Shown in pieces: positions 11,446 through 20,360 of a DNA stretch of 64,000 bases (position 1 is its first letter; every line of letters starts with the position of its first letter). The notes below the pieces were generated by a model that was given only the letters and a program-made list of their open reading frames with translations, did no database searches and had not been told where the DNA came from. The DNA comes from Lactiplantibacillus pentosus (GTDB lineage: Bacteria; Bacillota; Bacilli; Lactobacillales; Lactobacillaceae). The DNA lies in NCBI RefSeq assembly GCF_003641185.1, contig NZ_CP032757.1:3286001-3350000 (forward strand). Reading direction: 5' to 3'. The translations under genes were made by a program, and so were the position numbers.

Positions 11446-12675
11446 TTATCTAGCAATGACGTCTTCTTCAGTTTTACTTTTTAGTATTCGAATAACCGCT
11501 ACTAACGAAATCAACGCAAGCGTTATTCCACTCCCCAAGAAAATCCAGGTACCAGAAATAAGATCGAATAGGACACCATAAATGACAGTCCCGATTGGAA
11601 TTAATAGTGAGGTAATTGTGGCTTGAATAGAAAACACTCGTCCTTGATAGTCTGCTGGAACCTCAGTCTGAAAATAGGCAATTAATGGTGTATTAATAAA
11701 TATCACCAGGCACCCCAGCACGAGGTTTGCAAAACAATAAAAGATAGTTGTCGCAGATGACCCAATATTATAAAAGATCGGAACACCTAAAGAACTAAGA
11801 ATAACGGCAAACATAATCATAAAGGAAAAGGCATTCGGCACTGAAAACTGTCTTTTAAACAGCTGGAAAATAATCCCACCAAGAACCATGCCAATGGCGA
11901 CTGATGATTCCGTCAAACCATACTGCTGTGTAGAAAGTTTCAAAACGTGAATTTGTAAGTAAGGCAGCCCGACGTTCATCGCTGCCATAAAGAAATTGAG
12001 ACCTGCAATAAACAGTGATACAACGAGAATCATTGAATTCTTTCTCATGAATTGTAAACCACTGATGAACGATTCACCAATACGCCCAGAAACACCCCTA
12101 CTCTGTTGCGTTCCAAATTTGACTAAAAGAATCAAGTACAACGTCACAATTTCTGAGATAACTTCAAAAAAAGCAAAATAGCCAAACGGAATAATTGAAA
12201 ATAGTACCGCACCAACCAATGGACTCACTACAGTTGCTAAAGAATTAGAGGATTGCACCATTGAATTCAATTGTTGAAAATTTTCTTTTGGAACCAACTG
12301 TGTGACGCTTGACTGTAAAGTGTTTTGCAAAAAGCTATCTGCAATCTTCAAAAAGACTAACAGTACAATTAATTCAACGAAGTAATACTTAGCAAATTTG
12401 ATTAATAGAAAGCCGAAGATAATCAATGATACTATTGTGCCCAATTGCGAGAAAACAAGAATTTTCTTGTGATTGAATGAATCGACGACATAACCAATAT
12501 ATGGTGTCATTAATAAAGTAACAATCGGACTAATAATCAATGTAAACCCCATTCCTAATGCTGATCCGGTCCGCTGTAGGATGTATAAGCTCGTTGCAAA
12601 AGAAAAAACTGAACTTCCAAAGTTCCCAAAAAATATTGCTCCCATGATCTGAAATACTTGCTTTCTTACATTCAT
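11446..12675 (-). CDS. MFS efflux transporter, macrolide-efflux (MefA/EntS-like) type
   Basis: A 409-aa protein with 12 predicted membrane helices and a loop 2-3 signature around G-Y-V-V-D-S-F-N-H-K-K (residues 62-72), matching the MFS_3 group that includes MefA-type macrolide pumps and EntS. Substrate is unknown; it should work as a proton-coupled exporter. The gene is divergent from an Rgg-type regulator 177 bp away, a usual regulator-target layout. Codon choice is much more AT-rich than in neighbouring genes, which suggests recent acquisition together with the regulator. Confidence 0.82.
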   Translation of the reverse strand: MNVRKQVFQIMGAIFFGNFGSSVFSFATSLYILQRTGSALGMGFTLIISPIVTLLMTPYIGYVVDSFNHKKILVFSQLGTIVSLIIFGFLLIKFAKYYFVELIVLLVFLKIADSFLQNTLQSSVTQLVPKENFQQLNSMVQSSNSLATVVSPLVGAVLFSIIPFGYFAFFEVISEIVTLYLILLVKFGTQQSRGVSGRIGESFISGLQFMRKNSMILVVSLFIAGLNFFMAAMNVGLPYLQIHVLKLSTQQYGLTESSVAIGMVLGGIIFQLFKRQFSVPNAFSFMIMFAVILSSLGVPIFYNIGSSATTIFYCFANLVLGCLVIFINTPLIAYFQTEVPADYQGRVFSIQATITSLLIPIGTVIYGVLFDLISGTWIFLGSGITLALISLVAVIRILKSKTEEDVIAR

Positions 12676-12852
12676 TATTCACACCACTTTTCCGCTGTCT
12701 TAATAAAAATCATCGCTTTAGGTCGTTTCATTTTTCCAACTTCTCTCGACCTTCAACAATCAATTGCATGATAAAAAGATAACAAAAAAATGAGCTAAAA
12801 ATGAGAAAAATGTCATATAATAAAATTACCTGTAAAAAAAGGGGGTATCAGT

Positions 12853-13713
12853 ATGAAAAATTTGGGTTCTGTAATACGAGAAGTACGTCAATCAAAAGCA
12901 TTAACACTAAAACAAGTAGCCGGTTCAGAATTATCTGTTGCCTTCTTATCAAAAGTCGAAAGAGGTAACTCTGACATCTCCTTGAATAATTTTCTGATTG
13001 TTTTGAAAGCCCTAAATATTTCTTGGGATGAATTTTTTTATGTTGCACGCGGTTATCAGGTCGGTAACGGGTTAAAATTCATGGAAAAGATTAAAAAATA
13101 TATGCTTGAAGATAATGTCTATGGACTTCAACGGTTACAATCTATAGAAGCGACAATGTGTAATGATGATAGTAACTATCATCATTTCAACGTTATTATT
13201 ATTGATTTAATAATTTCACAAATACAACACACGCAATTCAAAAAGGAATCCGTTACCGAACTCCAAACTTATTTACTAAACGTGGAGAATTGGGGTATAT
13301 ATGAACTAACACTGTTTAACAACGTTATGTTTTGTTTTCCCACTCCAGTCTTGAGCCTCCTACTAGACAACGCAATGAAAAAAGCAATTGCTTACAGGCA
13401 CCTGCCTCAATATGAAGAATTATTAATGATCATTATCTGCAATAATTTGGAAATTACACTACAACAAAAGAATATCGTTCAAGCTGAAAAAATCGTAGCG
13501 CAATCTACAGAAATCTATCGAAATAAACGCATATCATTAAGTAACATGAAGTTTAAATTCCTACAAGGAATATTGATGATGTACACAGGCGATGTTGATT
13601 CAGGAAAAAAGTTAGTCGTTGGCGTGATTGAAGCCTGTTATGTGTTGGGAGACGATGAGCAAGCCTATTCCTTCGAAAAATATCTTAATGAATCCACAAA
13701 TTTCGAAATATGA
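12853..13713 (+). CDS. Rgg/GadR/MutR-family transcriptional regulator
   Basis: 286 aa. Residues 4-60 form an XRE-type helix-turn-helix (G-S-V-I-R-E-V-R, then L-S-V-A-F-L-S-K-V-E-R-G), followed by a helical TPR-like C-terminal domain, the layout of Rgg regulators that sense short peptides. ATG follows an AAGGGGG site. It probably regulates the divergent MFS gene. No convincing SHP-type pheromone gene with a hydrophobic C-terminus is seen next to it; a 7-codon ORF with a strong ribosome-binding site lies downstream and is listed separately. Codon use is AT-rich, like its MFS neighbour. Confidence 0.85.
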   Translation: MKNLGSVIREVRQSKALTLKQVAGSELSVAFLSKVERGNSDISLNNFLIVLKALNISWDEFFYVARGYQVGNGLKFMEKIKKYMLEDNVYGLQRLQSIEATMCNDDSNYHHFNVIIIDLIISQIQHTQFKKESVTELQTYLLNVENWGIYELTLFNNVMFCFPTPVLSLLLDNAMKKAIAYRHLPQYEELLMIIICNNLEITLQQKNIVQAEKIVAQSTEIYRNKRISLSNMKFKFLQGILMMYTGDVDSGKKLVVGVIEACYVLGDDEQAYSFEKYLNESTNFEI

Positions 13714-13816
13714 CAATTTCAACACACTCAATGATAAACACGCATCCCTTGTGTCGTAAGTTAATTGGACGCGCAATTGATTTTTCATAATTCTATTAAT
13801 ATTGGAGGAACTCATT

Positions 13817-13840
13817 ATGCAAATCTCTGAAAGGACGTGA
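13817..13840 (+). other. Seven-codon ORF with strong ribosome-binding site, gene remnant or leader peptide
   Basis: A TTGGAGGAA site at 13802-13810 precedes ATG and six more codons (M-Q-I-S-E-R-T, stop), then a strong terminator starts 11 nt later. A weak promoter (TTGGAC, 17 nt, TAATTC) lies upstream at about 13767-13795. Such an arrangement fits the 5' end of a deleted gene fused to a terminator, or a tiny leader transcript. It is too short and polar for a typical Rgg pheromone. Confidence 0.35.
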
Positions 13841-13850
13841 CGAAGCCTCT

Positions 13851-13896
13851 AAAAAAGCTGGTGTCCCAGGGAGCGGCCCCAAGATACCAGCTTTTT
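13851..13896. terminator. Bidirectional terminator
   Basis: AAAAAAGCTGGTGTC pairs with GATACCAGCTTTTTT around a GC-rich loop. Poly-T follows the stem on both strands, so it serves both the rgg side and the MFS gene at 13993. Confidence 0.9.
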
Positions 13897-13992
13897 AACG
13901 ATGACTCGTATTTTCATTGCTAGATTTAACGGCCACGAAGCCAGTTGACCATGGCCAAGCTGACAGACCGCCTAAATCAGTTCACAACCACC

Positions 13993-15387
13993 CTACTTAT
14001 CCGTCACTTGATACTTAAAGACGAAGCGGTACAGCACAAAGTTAACCAAGCCTAATACCAGCACTAATCCAAACGCCAGATGACTCCCCATCGCCGTTTC
14101 ACGCGCAGCGGATAACTGTCCCGATTTGACCGAAGACATGAGTGCCGCCAAAATCGTCGTACCGAGAGATCCGGCGAACTGCTGGCCAGTATTATAAATG
14201 GCATTGGCATCCGCGCGCTCGGTCATCGTGACTTCTTTGAGTCCGTTAGTCATCGTATTACTGAACGCCATCGAACGACCGATACTGAAGACGATGTACA
14301 GCATTAAAATAACGATAATACTCAGGTGCTGCCCTAAAACTGTAAATCCCAGTGCCGCCAAGACAAAGAGACCGTTTCCCATCAAAATCGGTAGCCGTGC
14401 GCCATGGGCATCTAGCAAGTGGCCGAACCACGGCTGGCAGATTGCCGTAATCAAGCTTCCTGGTAGGAGCATCAGACCCCCAATCAGTGAACCGGCGCCA
14501 ACCACGATTTGCGCGTAGTTTGGTAGCGCAAAGTTGATCCCAATATTACAAAATTGCAGGATAACGTAGGCAAAGAAGCTGAAGGCAAAAACGGGATTTT
14601 TGAAAATAGCTAAGTTAAGCAGTGGCGTCGCCGAATGTTTAGATAGCCGTAAATAACCTAAAATGGCTACAATTGCGAGGCCCAGGCCGCCGAGAAACTG
14701 CCAGCTGAGCCATCCAGCAGTACTCATGCTGTTGACGCCCAGCGTACAGCTAATGAAGGCTACTGCTAATAACCCAAACTGGGACCAATCAAAGTGAATT
14801 CGTTTGACCTCACTGACCTGCCGAATCGCACCATAACCTAAGAGCAGAATGATAGCCTCTACTGGCAGCGTTGACCAGAAAATCCAGCGCCAACTTCCGA
14901 GGGCGACCATCACCCCACCAAACGTCGGGCCACTCGCGGGTGCAATCATTAAAATCAAACCGGCCAGTCCCATGTAAAATCCCAGTCGTGCACGCGGCAC
15001 TGTCTCCAAAATGACATTAAACATCAGTGGAATCGCCAAACCGGCACAGCCTGCTTGGACGACCCGGCCAAATAAGAGCACCCAGAAATTTGGTGCCAGC
15101 GCACAGATCAAGTCACCAAGAATAAATAATGACGCGCCGACCGCGAATAGCTGCCGGTTTTTGAAACGTTGATGTAAGAATGCCGACGTCAGCATTAACA
15201 AGGCCACGGTCAGTAAATAGCCGGTGGTAATCCACTGAACTAAATCGAGTGAAACGTGCATCGTCTTCATTAGGGTCGGAAACGTCACGTTCATCGAAGT
15301 TTCCACTAGAATCCCCACGAAGGCCATCAAAGCCACGGCAAAAATCGCCACTAATTCTTGACGGGTCACTTTAGTTGAATCAGACAA
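13993..15387 (-). CDS. MFS drug:H+ antiporter, DHA2 (EmrB/QacA) family
   Basis: 464 aa with 14 predicted membrane helices. The DHA2 hallmark motif near helix 5, here G-P-T-F-G-G-V-M, and the N-terminal T-S-M-N-V-T-F-P-T-L in helix 1 are both visible. It is a probable multidrug efflux pump of the plasma membrane. The start is TTG (15385-15387) after an AAGGAAG site, about 10 nt away; no in-frame ATG nearby keeps helix 1 intact. A perfect 17-bp palindrome lies about 190 bp upstream and may bind its regulator. Confidence 0.85.
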   Translation of the reverse strand: MSDSTKVTRQELVAIFAVALMAFVGILVETSMNVTFPTLMKTMHVSLDLVQWITTGYLLTVALLMLTSAFLHQRFKNRQLFAVGASLFILGDLICALAPNFWVLLFGRVVQAGCAGLAIPLMFNVILETVPRARLGFYMGLAGLILMIAPASGPTFGGVMVALGSWRWIFWSTLPVEAIILLLGYGAIRQVSEVKRIHFDWSQFGLLAVAFISCTLGVNSMSTAGWLSWQFLGGLGLAIVAILGYLRLSKHSATPLLNLAIFKNPVFAFSFFAYVILQFCNIGINFALPNYAQIVVGAGSLIGGLMLLPGSLITAICQPWFGHLLDAHGARLPILMGNGLFVLAALGFTVLGQHLSIIVILMLYIVFSIGRSMAFSNTMTNGLKEVTMTERADANAIYNTGQQFAGSLGTTILAALMSSVKSGQLSAARETAMGSHLAFGLVLVLGLVNFVLYRFVFKYQVTDK

Positions 15388-15579
15388 AACAAGTCGCTTC
15401 CTTCTTCATTAATTTGGCACGACTGGTCCAGCACCGATTGACAACCAGGACCATGACCACCCGGTTCCAGCCGCAATCGACGCAAAATCGTGCACAGTGT
15501 TAGGCCATTCATCACGACCTAAAATCTGCGATGAATGACCTGCTATTAACTATTCTATCTATAGACTATCATACGCAAA

Positions 15580-15596
15580 ATGACGGCCGCCGTCAT
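15580..15596. promoter_or_regulatory. Perfect palindrome, candidate operator
   Basis: ATGACGGC-C-GCCGTCAT, eight-base arms around one base, in the 365-bp gap between the divergent MFS pump and aldo/keto reductase. GC-rich perfect dyads of this type are typical of TetR-like operators. No regulator gene is adjacent, so the cognate protein is unknown. The rest of the 15388-15752 gap shows no gene. Confidence 0.45.
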
Positions 15597-15752
15597 GTCA
15601 TTAGTTTAATGAAATCTGCGTGAACCAGCGTTTCCCTAGTGATTGGTCAGCACGATAAACTAGGCCGTTTCGTATCCGCAACCGTTTACATATTTTCTCT
15701 GAAACCGTATACTGAACATAACTTAGCAATCATCCTGAGGAGGGATTTTATT

Positions 15753-16673
15753 TTGAAAACAATCGATTTAGGTTACAGTCACCTACCCGTATCGAATGTC
15801 GCACTGGGCATCATGCGGATGGATGCATTGGATGTGGCACAGGCAACCAAGGTGCTCGACACCGCTGCTGATTTAGGTATCAATTATATTGATTCCGCGG
15901 ACATCTATGGTGGGGGCCAATCATCCACCATTTTTGGTCAAGCACTCAAGCAGGCACACGTCTCACGTGACCAACTTTATATTCAATCCAAGGGCGGCAT
16001 CGTTCCTGGCAAACGCTACGATTTCTCAAAAGCACATCTGATTGAAGCAGTCGATGGTGAACTTCAGCGCTTGGGGGTCGACTACCTGGACACCTTTCTA
16101 CTCCACCGCCCCGACGCCTTGATGGAACCAGCGGAAGTCGCAGCTGCCTTTGATGAACTTCAAATGAGTGGCAAAGTCCGGCACTTTGGGGTCTCCAATT
16201 TCAATCCGATGCAAGTAGACCTGCTGCAAGCGGCGTTAAATCAACGACTGATCATTAATCAGTTACAATTCGGCATCATGCATACCGGTGCGATCGACTT
16301 TGGCCTGCACACCAACATGCAAGACGAACGTAGCCTCAACCACGACGGCGAAATCATTGAATATTCTCGGCTGCATAAGATGACGATTCAAGCATGGTCA
16401 CCTTATCAGTACGGCAACTTCGCCGGTGTTTTCCTAGATAATCCCAAATTCCCAGAACTCAACAATGCGATGCAACAACTCGCAGACGACAAGCACGTCA
16501 CTAAATCAGCAATCGCGACGGCTTGGATTCTCCGACACCCGGCTCATTTCCAAGTGATCTTAGGGACGATGAATCCTGAACACTTGAAACAAAATGCCGC
16601 TGGCGCGGATGTCGACCTGACTCGCCAAGAGTGGTACGACATCTACTTTGCAGCTGGTAACGATTTACCTTAA
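15753..16673 (+). CDS. Aldo/keto reductase
   Basis: 306-aa NADPH-dependent oxidoreductase of the AKR family, YdhF-like by length and motifs. The catalytic tetrad is visible as Asp47 and Tyr52 (D-S-A-D-I-Y-G), Lys80 (Q-S-K-G-G) and His118 (L-L-H-R-P-D). The cofactor-binding strand I-L-G-T-M-N-P lies near residue 280. The open frame starts at 15639, but a GAGGAGGG site and TTG at 15753 define the conserved N-terminus. Substrate is a carbonyl compound that cannot be named from sequence. Confidence 0.9.
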   Translation: MKTIDLGYSHLPVSNVALGIMRMDALDVAQATKVLDTAADLGINYIDSADIYGGGQSSTIFGQALKQAHVSRDQLYIQSKGGIVPGKRYDFSKAHLIEAVDGELQRLGVDYLDTFLLHRPDALMEPAEVAAAFDELQMSGKVRHFGVSNFNPMQVDLLQAALNQRLIINQLQFGIMHTGAIDFGLHTNMQDERSLNHDGEIIEYSRLHKMTIQAWSPYQYGNFAGVFLDNPKFPELNNAMQQLADDKHVTKSAIATAWILRHPAHFQVILGTMNPEHLKQNAAGADVDLTRQEWYDIYFAAGNDLP

Positions 16674-16776
16674 TGCTGACTTGATTGGCATTGCCCAATC
16701 ATCAAGATAGTCGCTGGCTGAGTCCTTTAATTGGGGGACGAGTTCAAGATCAACGCCGCATTTTAATAGACTGCTC

Positions 16777-16820
16777 AATAGACTGCTCAGTTGCCAGTTC
16801 AGCTTGAGCAGTCTATTTTG
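16777..16820 (+). terminator. Terminator after the aldo/keto reductase
   Basis: AATAGACTGCTCA (16777-16789) pairs perfectly with TGAGCAGTCTATT (16805-16817) and runs into TTTTG. The left arm is present twice in tandem (another copy starts at 16765), so two alternative stems are possible. Confidence 0.85.
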
Positions 16821-16868
16821 ACATTCACTATCGGCCACACCCATTCATCAATCTTAGGAGATGATTTT

Positions 16869-17384
16869 TTGCCAACCCATTGCACGATTTGTGAACGTAT
16901 CAAATTGATTCAGCAGCAGCAAAACCCCTACTTTGTACGCGAGCTGACCACCGGCTACGTTGTATTAGCAGATAGTCAGCATTTCGAAGGGTACACGCTT
17001 TTCTTAGCCAAATCACACGTCACTGAGTTACATCACTTAGCGGCTCACGACCAGTTACTATTCCTCGAAGAGATGAGTCTCGTTCAAGAAGCCTGCGCAC
17101 AGGCCTTCCATGCCGACAAAATGAACATTGAGCTACTCGGCAACGGGGACGCGCATGTGCATTGGCACCTGTTTCCACGCCACACCGGCGATACTGCGCA
17201 GCCGGGCCCCATCTGGTGGACCCCGCTTGAGACCATCTATGGTGACGATGTCCAACAAGACCAACTCCGGCTCACCCGCTTAAAACGCACGCTCAACACC
17301 GCCCTCGACTCGGTACTACAACGTCGACAAGTCGAACATCACACTGTGCAGCATTTGACACTACCAGCAACTGACACTGATTAA
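16869..17384 (+). CDS. HIT family protein
   Basis: 171 aa with the histidine-triad motif H96-V-H98-W-H100-L-F near the C-terminal third, the nucleotide-binding and hydrolysis site of HIT proteins, which act on nucleoside phosphoramidates or dinucleotide polyphosphates. An H-C-T-I-C-E-R motif at residues 4-10 is common in this subgroup and may bind zinc. The frame is open from 16791, but that part overlaps the preceding terminator; a TAGGAG site places the start at TTG 16869. A C-terminal tail of about 40 residues follows the HIT core. Confidence 0.9.
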   Translation: MPTHCTICERIKLIQQQQNPYFVRELTTGYVVLADSQHFEGYTLFLAKSHVTELHHLAAHDQLLFLEEMSLVQEACAQAFHADKMNIELLGNGDAHVHWHLFPRHTGDTAQPGPIWWTPLETIYGDDVQQDQLRLTRLKRTLNTALDSVLQRRQVEHHTVQHLTLPATDTD

Positions 17385-17421
17385 CCGCAGTTCAGACAAC
17401 CTTAGCTGTTTGATTGCATTC

Positions 17422-17457
17422 AAAAAGCTGAGCCCCCACATCTGGAACCCAGCTTTT
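17422..17457. terminator. Terminator between convergent HIT and YdeI-like genes
   Basis: AAAAAGCTG at 17422-17430 pairs with CAGCTTTT at 17449-17456, with weaker inner pairing. It serves mainly the minus-strand gene at 17479. Confidence 0.7.
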
Positions 17458-17478
17458 CGCATACTAATTGGAACCTGT

Positions 17479-17724
17479 TTATTTATCTGGACGGCTGTCA
17501 TAGGCGCGTTTGGATTTATAACCGGCACGAAAGACGGTCTTCATGACGTCAATGTGACGCTGCTTGGTCGCTTCGGCCTTGGTACCAAAAATGAACCGGG
17601 CCCACTCACGCTGATAGCCGGGTGTTAATGCGCTGAAGAACGCCGCCATATCGGCATCTTCCGCCAACAAGGCGGCAACTGCTGGAATGTCTTTTTCGAA
17701 TGAACTAAGGGGTGCGGTACTCAT
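17479..17724 (-). CDS. YdeI/OmpD-associated family protein
   Basis: 81 aa comprising a single OmdA/YdeI-type domain. The hallmark is F-F-x-A-L-T-P-G-Y-Q-R-E-W-A-R-F followed by E-A-T-K-Q-R-H near residues 28-58. Homologues are annotated as bacteriocin-protection or OmpD-associated proteins, but their biochemistry is unclear. ATG follows a GGAGG site. Monocistronic. Confidence 0.8.
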   Translation of the reverse strand: MSTAPLSSFEKDIPAVAALLAEDADMAAFFSALTPGYQREWARFIFGTKAEATKQRHIDVMKTVFRAGYKSKRAYDSRPDK

Positions 17725-17909
17725 GTGAAGTCCTCCATTGGGTTGATTGCTTTAAATTTCATGTAAGAAGGGGAAAATTACTTACAATTTAAGCTTTTAT
17801 ATTTCGATTTTTTATACAATTGCGCTATCATTATAGTATAAGTATTAACATTCGACCAATATAATTAACGATAACCAACCATACTGCTATCACCAAGGGG
17901 AGCCCTGCT

Positions 17910-18338
17910 ATGCCAAAATTTGATATTACCCTCATCAATCCTGAACGCGCCAAGGCCATGCTGACCGAGTACAAGGAACAACGTAAGAATTCCGTTCCGC
18001 ACCTCGAGCATCCTGGCCGCTACATCTTACCAGATTACAAATTAACGCGGCGGCGTGCTGCTTTTAAAATCGTTAAGCACACCTTCTTGACGCCCCATTA
18101 CAAATCATATGTCGCTATGGATTCCGACAACGGCCACACCCTCTGGTTTCACAACTTCGGCTCATTAACTGAAGCCCTATTCTGGCTGGAGACTGGTCTC
18201 AAAATGAGTGATACTGACTCACATTCCAACTACAAGGAATGGATGGTCAAGCACACGGCCGAAATTGAGACGTTCAAGGACTTGTTACGTGAACGTAAGC
18301 ATAAGCCCGGCGCTAAGGCTAAGAAAAAAGCAAAGTAA
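17910..18338 (+). CDS. Hypothetical protein with basic C-terminal tail
   Basis: 142 aa, unrecognised. No membrane segment. The N-terminal half is mixed alpha/beta and basic (R-R-R-A-A-F-K-I-V-K); the centre is aromatic (T-L-W-F-H-N-F-G). The last 25 residues are strongly basic (R-K-H-K-P-G-A-K-A-K-K-K-A-K), which suggests nucleic-acid or polyanion contact, as inference only. Good AAGGGGAG ribosome site and a dedicated downstream terminator support a real gene. Confidence 0.75.
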   Translation: MPKFDITLINPERAKAMLTEYKEQRKNSVPHLEHPGRYILPDYKLTRRRAAFKIVKHTFLTPHYKSYVAMDSDNGHTLWFHNFGSLTEALFWLETGLKMSDTDSHSNYKEWMVKHTAEIETFKDLLRERKHKPGAKAKKKAK

Positions 18339-18341
18339 TTG

Positions 18342-18382
18342 AAAAGTCGCTCGATTCTAAAGTGGAATCGAGCGACTTTTTT
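18342..18382. terminator. Bidirectional terminator
   Basis: AAAAGTCGCTCGATTC (18342-18357) and GAATCGAGCGACTTTT (18365-18380) form a perfect 16-bp stem with a 7-nt loop, with T-runs outward on both strands. It lies between convergent genes. Confidence 0.93.
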
Positions 18383-18429
18383 GAAATTTGGCCCATAACG
18401 AATTGATGAGTCGTAAGACCTAATACGGC

Positions 18430-19080
18430 CTAAAAGTGGCTGTCTAAGAAAGCCTGAATCTTACGTGCGATCACCTGGTGCCCAGCATTATTCGGATGCA
18501 GCGTATCGACGGAATAAATCGCAGCTTGGGCTGGAATGGCAAACGTGATGCCGGCATCATGATACAAGCTGAGATGTGGCACACTATAATCCGCAGTCAC
18601 TTGTTCAATTGCGGCTTCATAATCAGCCTGCCGATAACCAAGGCCATTGGTCGTTGCACGAAAACTGCCACCAAAGTCGGAACCAATGTGAATCGCCGAA
18701 ATAAACAGTTTGGGAACGGTCGGCCAAGTCGTCTGCAGCCCCGTCAATAATATTGCCAGCGCGCCATAAAAGGTCGTGATGGTCGTATCCCCATACTGTC
18801 CTAATGGTTGATTGCGACCGTAATCGTTGACGCCACCGAAGACCGCAATAAAATCAGCATCCGCCGGAATTGACTGATAGCGTGCAGCCATAGCATCGTA
18901 ACGGCTTCCGACCGTCGACCCTGAGATTCCTAAATTGTCACTCCGTTCAGCGTGCCAATTAGCGGCCAAAATATCATGATAATGAACACTTGCTAGACCA
19001 TTATTGGCCGTAATAGAATCACCAAGCCACGCTGGTCGTTGAAATGTCACGTGCTTGGTCAACTGTGTCTCATCGAGCAT
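18430..19080 (-). CDS. SGNH/GDSL-family hydrolase
   Basis: 216-aa lipase/esterase-fold enzyme. Block I G-D-S-I has the nucleophile Ser22, block III G-G-V-N-D-Y lies near residue 80, and block V D-T-L-H-P-N near residue 194 supplies Asp and His of the triad. There is no signal peptide, so it is likely intracellular. Natural substrate (acetylated sugar or lipid ester) unknown. A TCCTC complement just upstream gives the ribosome-binding site. A long intergenic repeat begins about 40 bp upstream of its start. Confidence 0.87.
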   Translation of the reverse strand: MLDETQLTKHVTFQRPAWLGDSITANNGLASVHYHDILAANWHAERSDNLGISGSTVGSRYDAMAARYQSIPADADFIAVFGGVNDYGRNQPLGQYGDTTITTFYGALAILLTGLQTTWPTVPKLFISAIHIGSDFGGSFRATTNGLGYRQADYEAAIEQVTADYSVPHLSLYHDAGITFAIPAQAAIYSVDTLHPNNAGHQVIARKIQAFLDSHF

Positions 19081-19118
19081 CGAATTCCTCCTCTTGCGTA
19101 CTAACTATCGATTAATCG

Positions 19119-20008
19119 TTGTACACATTGTGTTAGTTGATTTGTCGTGAATCATGATCAAAACGTGCCAGTTGGTGGATTCCTGTTCGTCAGCCGATGC
19201 GCGCCCTAGTCCGACTTCCGGGGCCGGCTGACAACGCTGGAACAGGGCGGACATCGATTTGAACTCACGCAAAAACCCACTGCGCAATTTCAAATACGAG
19301 TCTTCTTCTAGCCCGGGGAACCCCACCCGGACAAGAAGAATTTCGCCCTTGAGCATTGTCAGCCAGCCCCTACAGTCGGGAACCCGCTCGAATGGCGGAT
19401 GAACGGCCACCTATCTAGGTGCAATTGGCCATTGAATATTAGGAGACAGGTCCTTTGGGCAAACTTTTAAATCGGTATTGATAATGTTTTAGGGCATTTT
19501 AGTACTGAGAAGATTACTGGATATGATTCACTAATTTCAACGGTCAATAGTCTTGAACTTAGTCGATAAAAATACCTTCGTTTATAATCCAAGACTTGGT
19601 TATCTTAGACTACCAGAGAAGATTCTGACAGTCGAATGTCAAAATTACCGTATGCTAAGAACCAACGACTAATCCAAAAAAAGTTGGGTCCGCACATGTC
19701 CGCCTTTCGAATACCATCCCGGCTGGAAGGTATTCTGGGCAAGGCCAAGTGGTGAAATTCCACTTAGCAAGCGTCCTTTGCTTGGTTAGTGGAAGACCAG
19801 TATTTAAGACGTGGGTTGTCGGCTTAAATCTGTGTCCACCACGTTCCGGCCATTGACCAGAATGCCTAGAAGTCGGTATAGGACGACCCTGCCACAGCAA
19901 GTTTACGGTTACTCGCACTGTTTCCAGCGGGTCTCAGCTGGCAGCTCTTGAACTTTGAAAATGGCATGATTTAATCATCTTTAATAACTAGCATAGCGCG
20001 TATCATTG
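19119..20008 (+). repeat. Bipartite long-hairpin repeat, copy 1
   Basis: About 890 bp. Module A (19150-19420) has arms 19210-19250 and 19345-19381 that pair through GGGGC(C/T)GGCTGACAA-type sequence. A conserved AT-rich linker follows. Module B (19684-19950) has arms 19718-19746 and 19848-19876. Terminal sequences related to GTGAATCATGATCAAAACG (left) and TTAATAACTAGCATAGCGCG (right) resemble imperfect terminal inverted repeats. ORFs of 87-101 codons inside it run through both hairpin arms and are not credible genes. Related copies occur at 24930, 30163, 38958, 47015, 59791 and 63972. Confidence 0.85.
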
Positions 20009-20228
20009 TCTTTATTTAACCGCGCATCCCAGCATAACTGCAACTAAAGTGCCCGGTTTGTGGATTTAATTAAGTTGATAGTGATTCGTCAGTCGGTGCT
20101 GGTCAACGTCAACATTATAAACCGGCCGACACCATTTTGCGTGCGGCTAGGCCAACACGCCTTCCCGTGGTGCTAAAGCAGCGGCCTGAAATTGCAGCCT
20201 CTGAACACCTCATGCTAACCCTCAACAA

Positions 20229-20287
20229 CCAAAAAGCAGCCACTTCAGAACTGGATCCGCAAATCCTAATTCTGAAGTGACTGCTTG
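20229..20287 (-). terminator. Terminator of the BCCT carrier gene
   Basis: AAGCAG-C-CACTTCAGAA pairs with TTCTGAAGTG-A-CTGCTT around a 20-nt loop; the minus strand continues with TTTTTGG. The 20009-20228 stretch between copy 1 of the repeat and this hairpin holds nothing I recognise. Confidence 0.85.
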
Positions 20288-20360
20288 ATTTAATCAATGA
20301 ACCTGTCACCATCTAGTGGCGGACAGACCCACGTCTGATTTTTAATAACGCTAATTACCT

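Noticed and set aside
19105..19918. ORFs of 101 and 87 codons in repeat copy 1, and similar ones at 30180-30482, 30653-30892 and 60256-60495
   Set aside because: They run across inverted-repeat arms, vary in length and frame between copies and lack ribosome sites. The conservation is of RNA/DNA structure, not of codons.
20030..20280. Short open stretch on the plus strand beyond repeat copy 1
   Set aside because: No start with ribosome site, it runs into the BCCT terminator, and no family resemblance.
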